A stretch of DNA of 5,565 bases, from the NCBI RefSeq assembly GCF_040605455.1, contig NZ_JBEXCV010000284.1, forward strand, positions 1 through 5,565. Direction: 5' to 3'. Position numbers and translations under genes: made by a program. How positions within the stretch are numbered: position 1 is the first letter of the stretch; every line of letters starts with the position of its first letter. Positions 3,740 through 5,565 of this stretch are shown here, in pieces. The notes beneath the pieces are model-generated. The model was given only the letters and a program-made list of their open reading frames with translations, was not told the origin of the DNA and did no database searches. The DNA is from Embleya sp040605455 (GTDB lineage Bacteria; Actinomycetota; Actinomycetes; Streptomycetales; Streptomycetaceae).

Positions 3740-5565
3740 CTACCCGGCCGACCGCAACACCGTCAACGGCACCTGTACCGACATCGGCACGCTTCCCGGA
3801 CCGGCGGTCCATCCCCGGCCGGGCACAGGCGGCGCCGAGCGCACCACGTTCGTTGGCAGTCGCACGCCGATCATGTCGCCCTCCTGGAGGTTCTTCGGCG
3901 CGAGCAGGATCCCGTTCCGGCTGCCGCGCCGGGCCGCGCTGAGCCAACTGGCCATCGCCACCTGGAGGGCGTCGTAGGAACCCGCGTACAGCAGCCCCTG
4001 TCCGCGGTCCCGCCCCGCGATCGCCAGGTCGCGCAGGACCCGGTCGGCGGCGGGCATGCCGAGCAGTTCGGCGTCGTCGACGACCACCACGCGCGGGCCG
4101 GACAACTCCTCCAGGGCACGCTCGACGTCCTCGGCGGCGGGGTCCTCGTCCGTCAACAGCCGCACCTGCGGGTGTTGCGCGAGTCCGCGCAGCGGCGATT
4201 CGCGCGGGGTCAACACGACCAGCGAGGTGCCGCCCGCGAGCAGCGACACCGACAACGACGCGAGGGTGGTGCTGCGTCCGGTTCCGGAGGGTCCGATCAC
4301 GCAGAACACAGACTTGGCGGTGAAGTCCACGCCGATCGGCTCCGCGCTGTCGCCGCCGATGCCCAGCAACCCCCACATCGGGCGGCGCACCTGGGCCGGC
4401 ACCCGCTCGTACGCGGCGGCGAACTCGACCACACGCGGCAACGTCGGGATCCGCACCGGCATGCGCTCGTGCGGCACCCCGATGTCGCGGCGGGTCGCCT
4501 CCGCGCCGATCCGGCGCAGCGCCTCGGCCTGCTCCTGCCCGCTCGGGTCGGGCGCGAGCAGCGCGACCTGGCTCTCCGTCTGGGACAACACGTGCCAGCC
4601 GCGACCGGGCGGGATCACCGCCGGCACCTTGCGCAGCGGCATGCCGACCATCTGGTAGTCGGTCCGGTCGGCCTGGCGCAGCAGCAGCTTGTGGTCGTTG
4701 TGAGCGGCCAACCGACCGCTGAGCAGCGCCCGTTCGGAGGTGGCCACGATATGGATGCCGGCCGCCGCGCCCTCGCGCAGCAGTCGCATCACGTCGTCCA
4801 CGAGGCGTCCGCCGTCGTGGTCGTCGAGCAGCGCGACCAGCGCGTCCCAGCCGTCGAGCAGGACCACGATGTGCGCGGGCCGCTCGGCAGCCGGGAGCAT
4901 CCGGCGCAACTCCACCAGCCCGGCGGCGTTGTGCGCGCTGCACCGTTCCTGACGCTCGGTCAACTCGCGCACCAGGCGGCCGAGGAGTCGCCCCATTCGC
5001 TCCATGTCGTGCCGGGAGACCACCGCGCCGCAGTGCGGCAGGGTCTCCAGGGCGGCCAACCCGCCGCCGCCCGCGTCGATCCCGTAAAGGTGCACGTCGG
5101 CGCAACTCGCCGTGGCCGCCGCGGCGCCCGCGATGGTGCGCAGCACCTGGGTGCGGCCCGAGCGCGGCGAGCCGATCACGTACAGGTGGCCGAACGTGGC
5201 CAGGTCCACCGTGGTCACCCGCTGCTCCTGGAGTTGCGGGACGTCCTCCAGGGCGTAGGGGATGGGCGGCGGGCAGGTGTCGAGCGCTGTGGTGTCGGCC
5301 CGCTCCACCGCCGGCAGATCGTCCAACAGCACCCGTTCGGCCAGCGCCGGCAACCAGGGGCTGGGCTGCGGGGTGTAGTCCGGCAGCGTTGCGGCGGCCT
5401 CGCGCAGGGCCGAGACCAGGGCGTTGAGGTCGGTCGGGTTGGGCGCGTCCGTCGTGTCCGGCCCCTCGTCGACCATCGGCAGCGACACGGGGCGGCCGAG
5501 ACCGGTCAGGGTCAGCTCGGTGGCGCGCACCGAGCGGGTCGGGCCGGCGGCGGGGCCGCGGCCGG
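3740..5565 (-). CDS. EccC-like FtsK/SpoIIIE ATPase of type VII secretion, C-terminal 607 residues (start outside window)
   Basis: The minus-strand frame is open from the right edge to a TAG at 3740-3742. The GTG at 5530 is a possible start, but the frame continues upstream and the protein there (VRATELTLTGLGRP) looks like an inter-domain strand, so this is read as a 5'-truncated gene. Numbering from 5530, module one spans about 92-330: Walker A-like GSPRSGRT (120-127), DAGGGGLAALETLPH (152-166), Walker B-like IVVLLDGWD (221-229), IVATSERALLSGRL (261-274) and a DRTDYQMVGMPLRKVP stretch (288-303). Module two spans about 385-575: Walker A-like GPSGTGRST (413-421), Walker B-like VVVVDDAELL (481-490) and the closing GRGWTAG. 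These are typical features of the second and third ATPase domains of EccC-type motors. Both Walker A motifs have Arg where the catalytic Lys is expected. EccC is the membrane-anchored motor that binds ESX substrates. The membrane part and first ATPase domain would lie upstream, unseen. An FHA-FtsK relative is the alternative. Confidence 0.9.
   Translation of the reverse strand, partial: GRGPAAGPTRSVRATELTLTGLGRPVSLPMVDEGPDTTDAPNPTDLNALVSALREAAATLPDYTPQPSPWLPALAERVLLDDLPAVERADTTALDTCPPPIPYALEDVPQLQEQRVTTVDLATFGHLYVIGSPRSGRTQVLRTIAGAAAATASCADVHLYGIDAGGGGLAALETLPHCGAVVSRHDMERMGRLLGRLVRELTERQERCSAHNAAGLVELRRMLPAAERPAHIVVLLDGWDALVALLDDHDGGRLVDDVMRLLREGAAAGIHIVATSERALLSGRLAAHNDHKLLLRQADRTDYQMVGMPLRKVPAVIPPGRGWHVLSQTESQVALLAPDPSGQEQAEALRRIGAEATRRDIGVPHERMPVRIPTLPRVVEFAAAYERVPAQVRRPMWGLLGIGGDSAEPIGVDFTAKSVFCVIGPSGTGRSTTLASLSVSLLAGGTSLVVLTPRESPLRGLAQHPQVRLLTDEDPAAEDVERALEELSGPRVVVVDDAELLGMPAADRVLRDLAIAGRDRGQGLLYAGSYDALQVAMASWLSAARRGSRNGILLAPKNLQEGDMIGVRLPTNVVRSAPPVPGRGWTAGPGSVPMSVQVPLTVLRSAG

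Noticed and set aside
3711..5105. Minus-strand open frame of 464 codons within the motor gene
   Set aside because: It is an alternative frame of the EccC-like gene, Arg/Gly/Ala low complexity, whereas the chosen frame shows clear ATPase motifs.

Overview
The window is very GC-rich. Its codons end mostly in G or C, it uses a GTG start, and its hairpins lack U-tracts. This points to an actinomycete, most likely of the Streptomyces/Kitasatospora/Embleya kind, but I cannot name a species. All four genes I can support belong to a type VII (ESX/T7SS) secretion neighbourhood: three exported-type helical proteins and one FtsK/SpoIIIE-type motor.

Layout: (1) 2147 down to the left edge, minus strand: the first 715 residues of a large modular protein with a T7SS-target-like N-terminal helical domain, a hydrophobic and Gly-rich middle, and a long Pro/Ser/Thr/Gly/His linker. 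Its C-terminus, where a toxin domain would normally sit, lies outside the window. (2) 2148-2318: a divergent intergenic region dominated by a perfect 39-bp inverted repeat with an 18-bp centre. (3) 2319-3164, plus strand: a 281-aa protein with an ESX-like helical head ending in a YxxxD motif, a beta-hairpin-like repeat tail and a poly-Gly/Arg end. (4) 3319-3618, plus strand: a 99-aa WXG100-size protein with no Trp and no YxxxD/E. (5) 3619-3739: two strong hairpins between convergent genes. (6) 3740 to the right edge, minus strand: the last 607 residues of an EccC-like motor with two complete ATPase modules.

Inferred working model: the 281-aa and 99-aa proteins share their N-terminal pattern and probably form a substrate pair or chaperone-like heterodimer, with the export motif on only one partner. 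The large divergent protein is a candidate effector. The EccC-like protein recognises and drives them. The near-symmetric palindrome places almost the same leader in front of both divergent genes, so it may coordinate or insulate them. The inverted repeat, the W-less and asymmetric ESX pair, and the Lys-to-Arg change in both visible Walker A motifs are the points most worth following up. I see no tRNA, rRNA, CRISPR array, insertion sequence or transposase.
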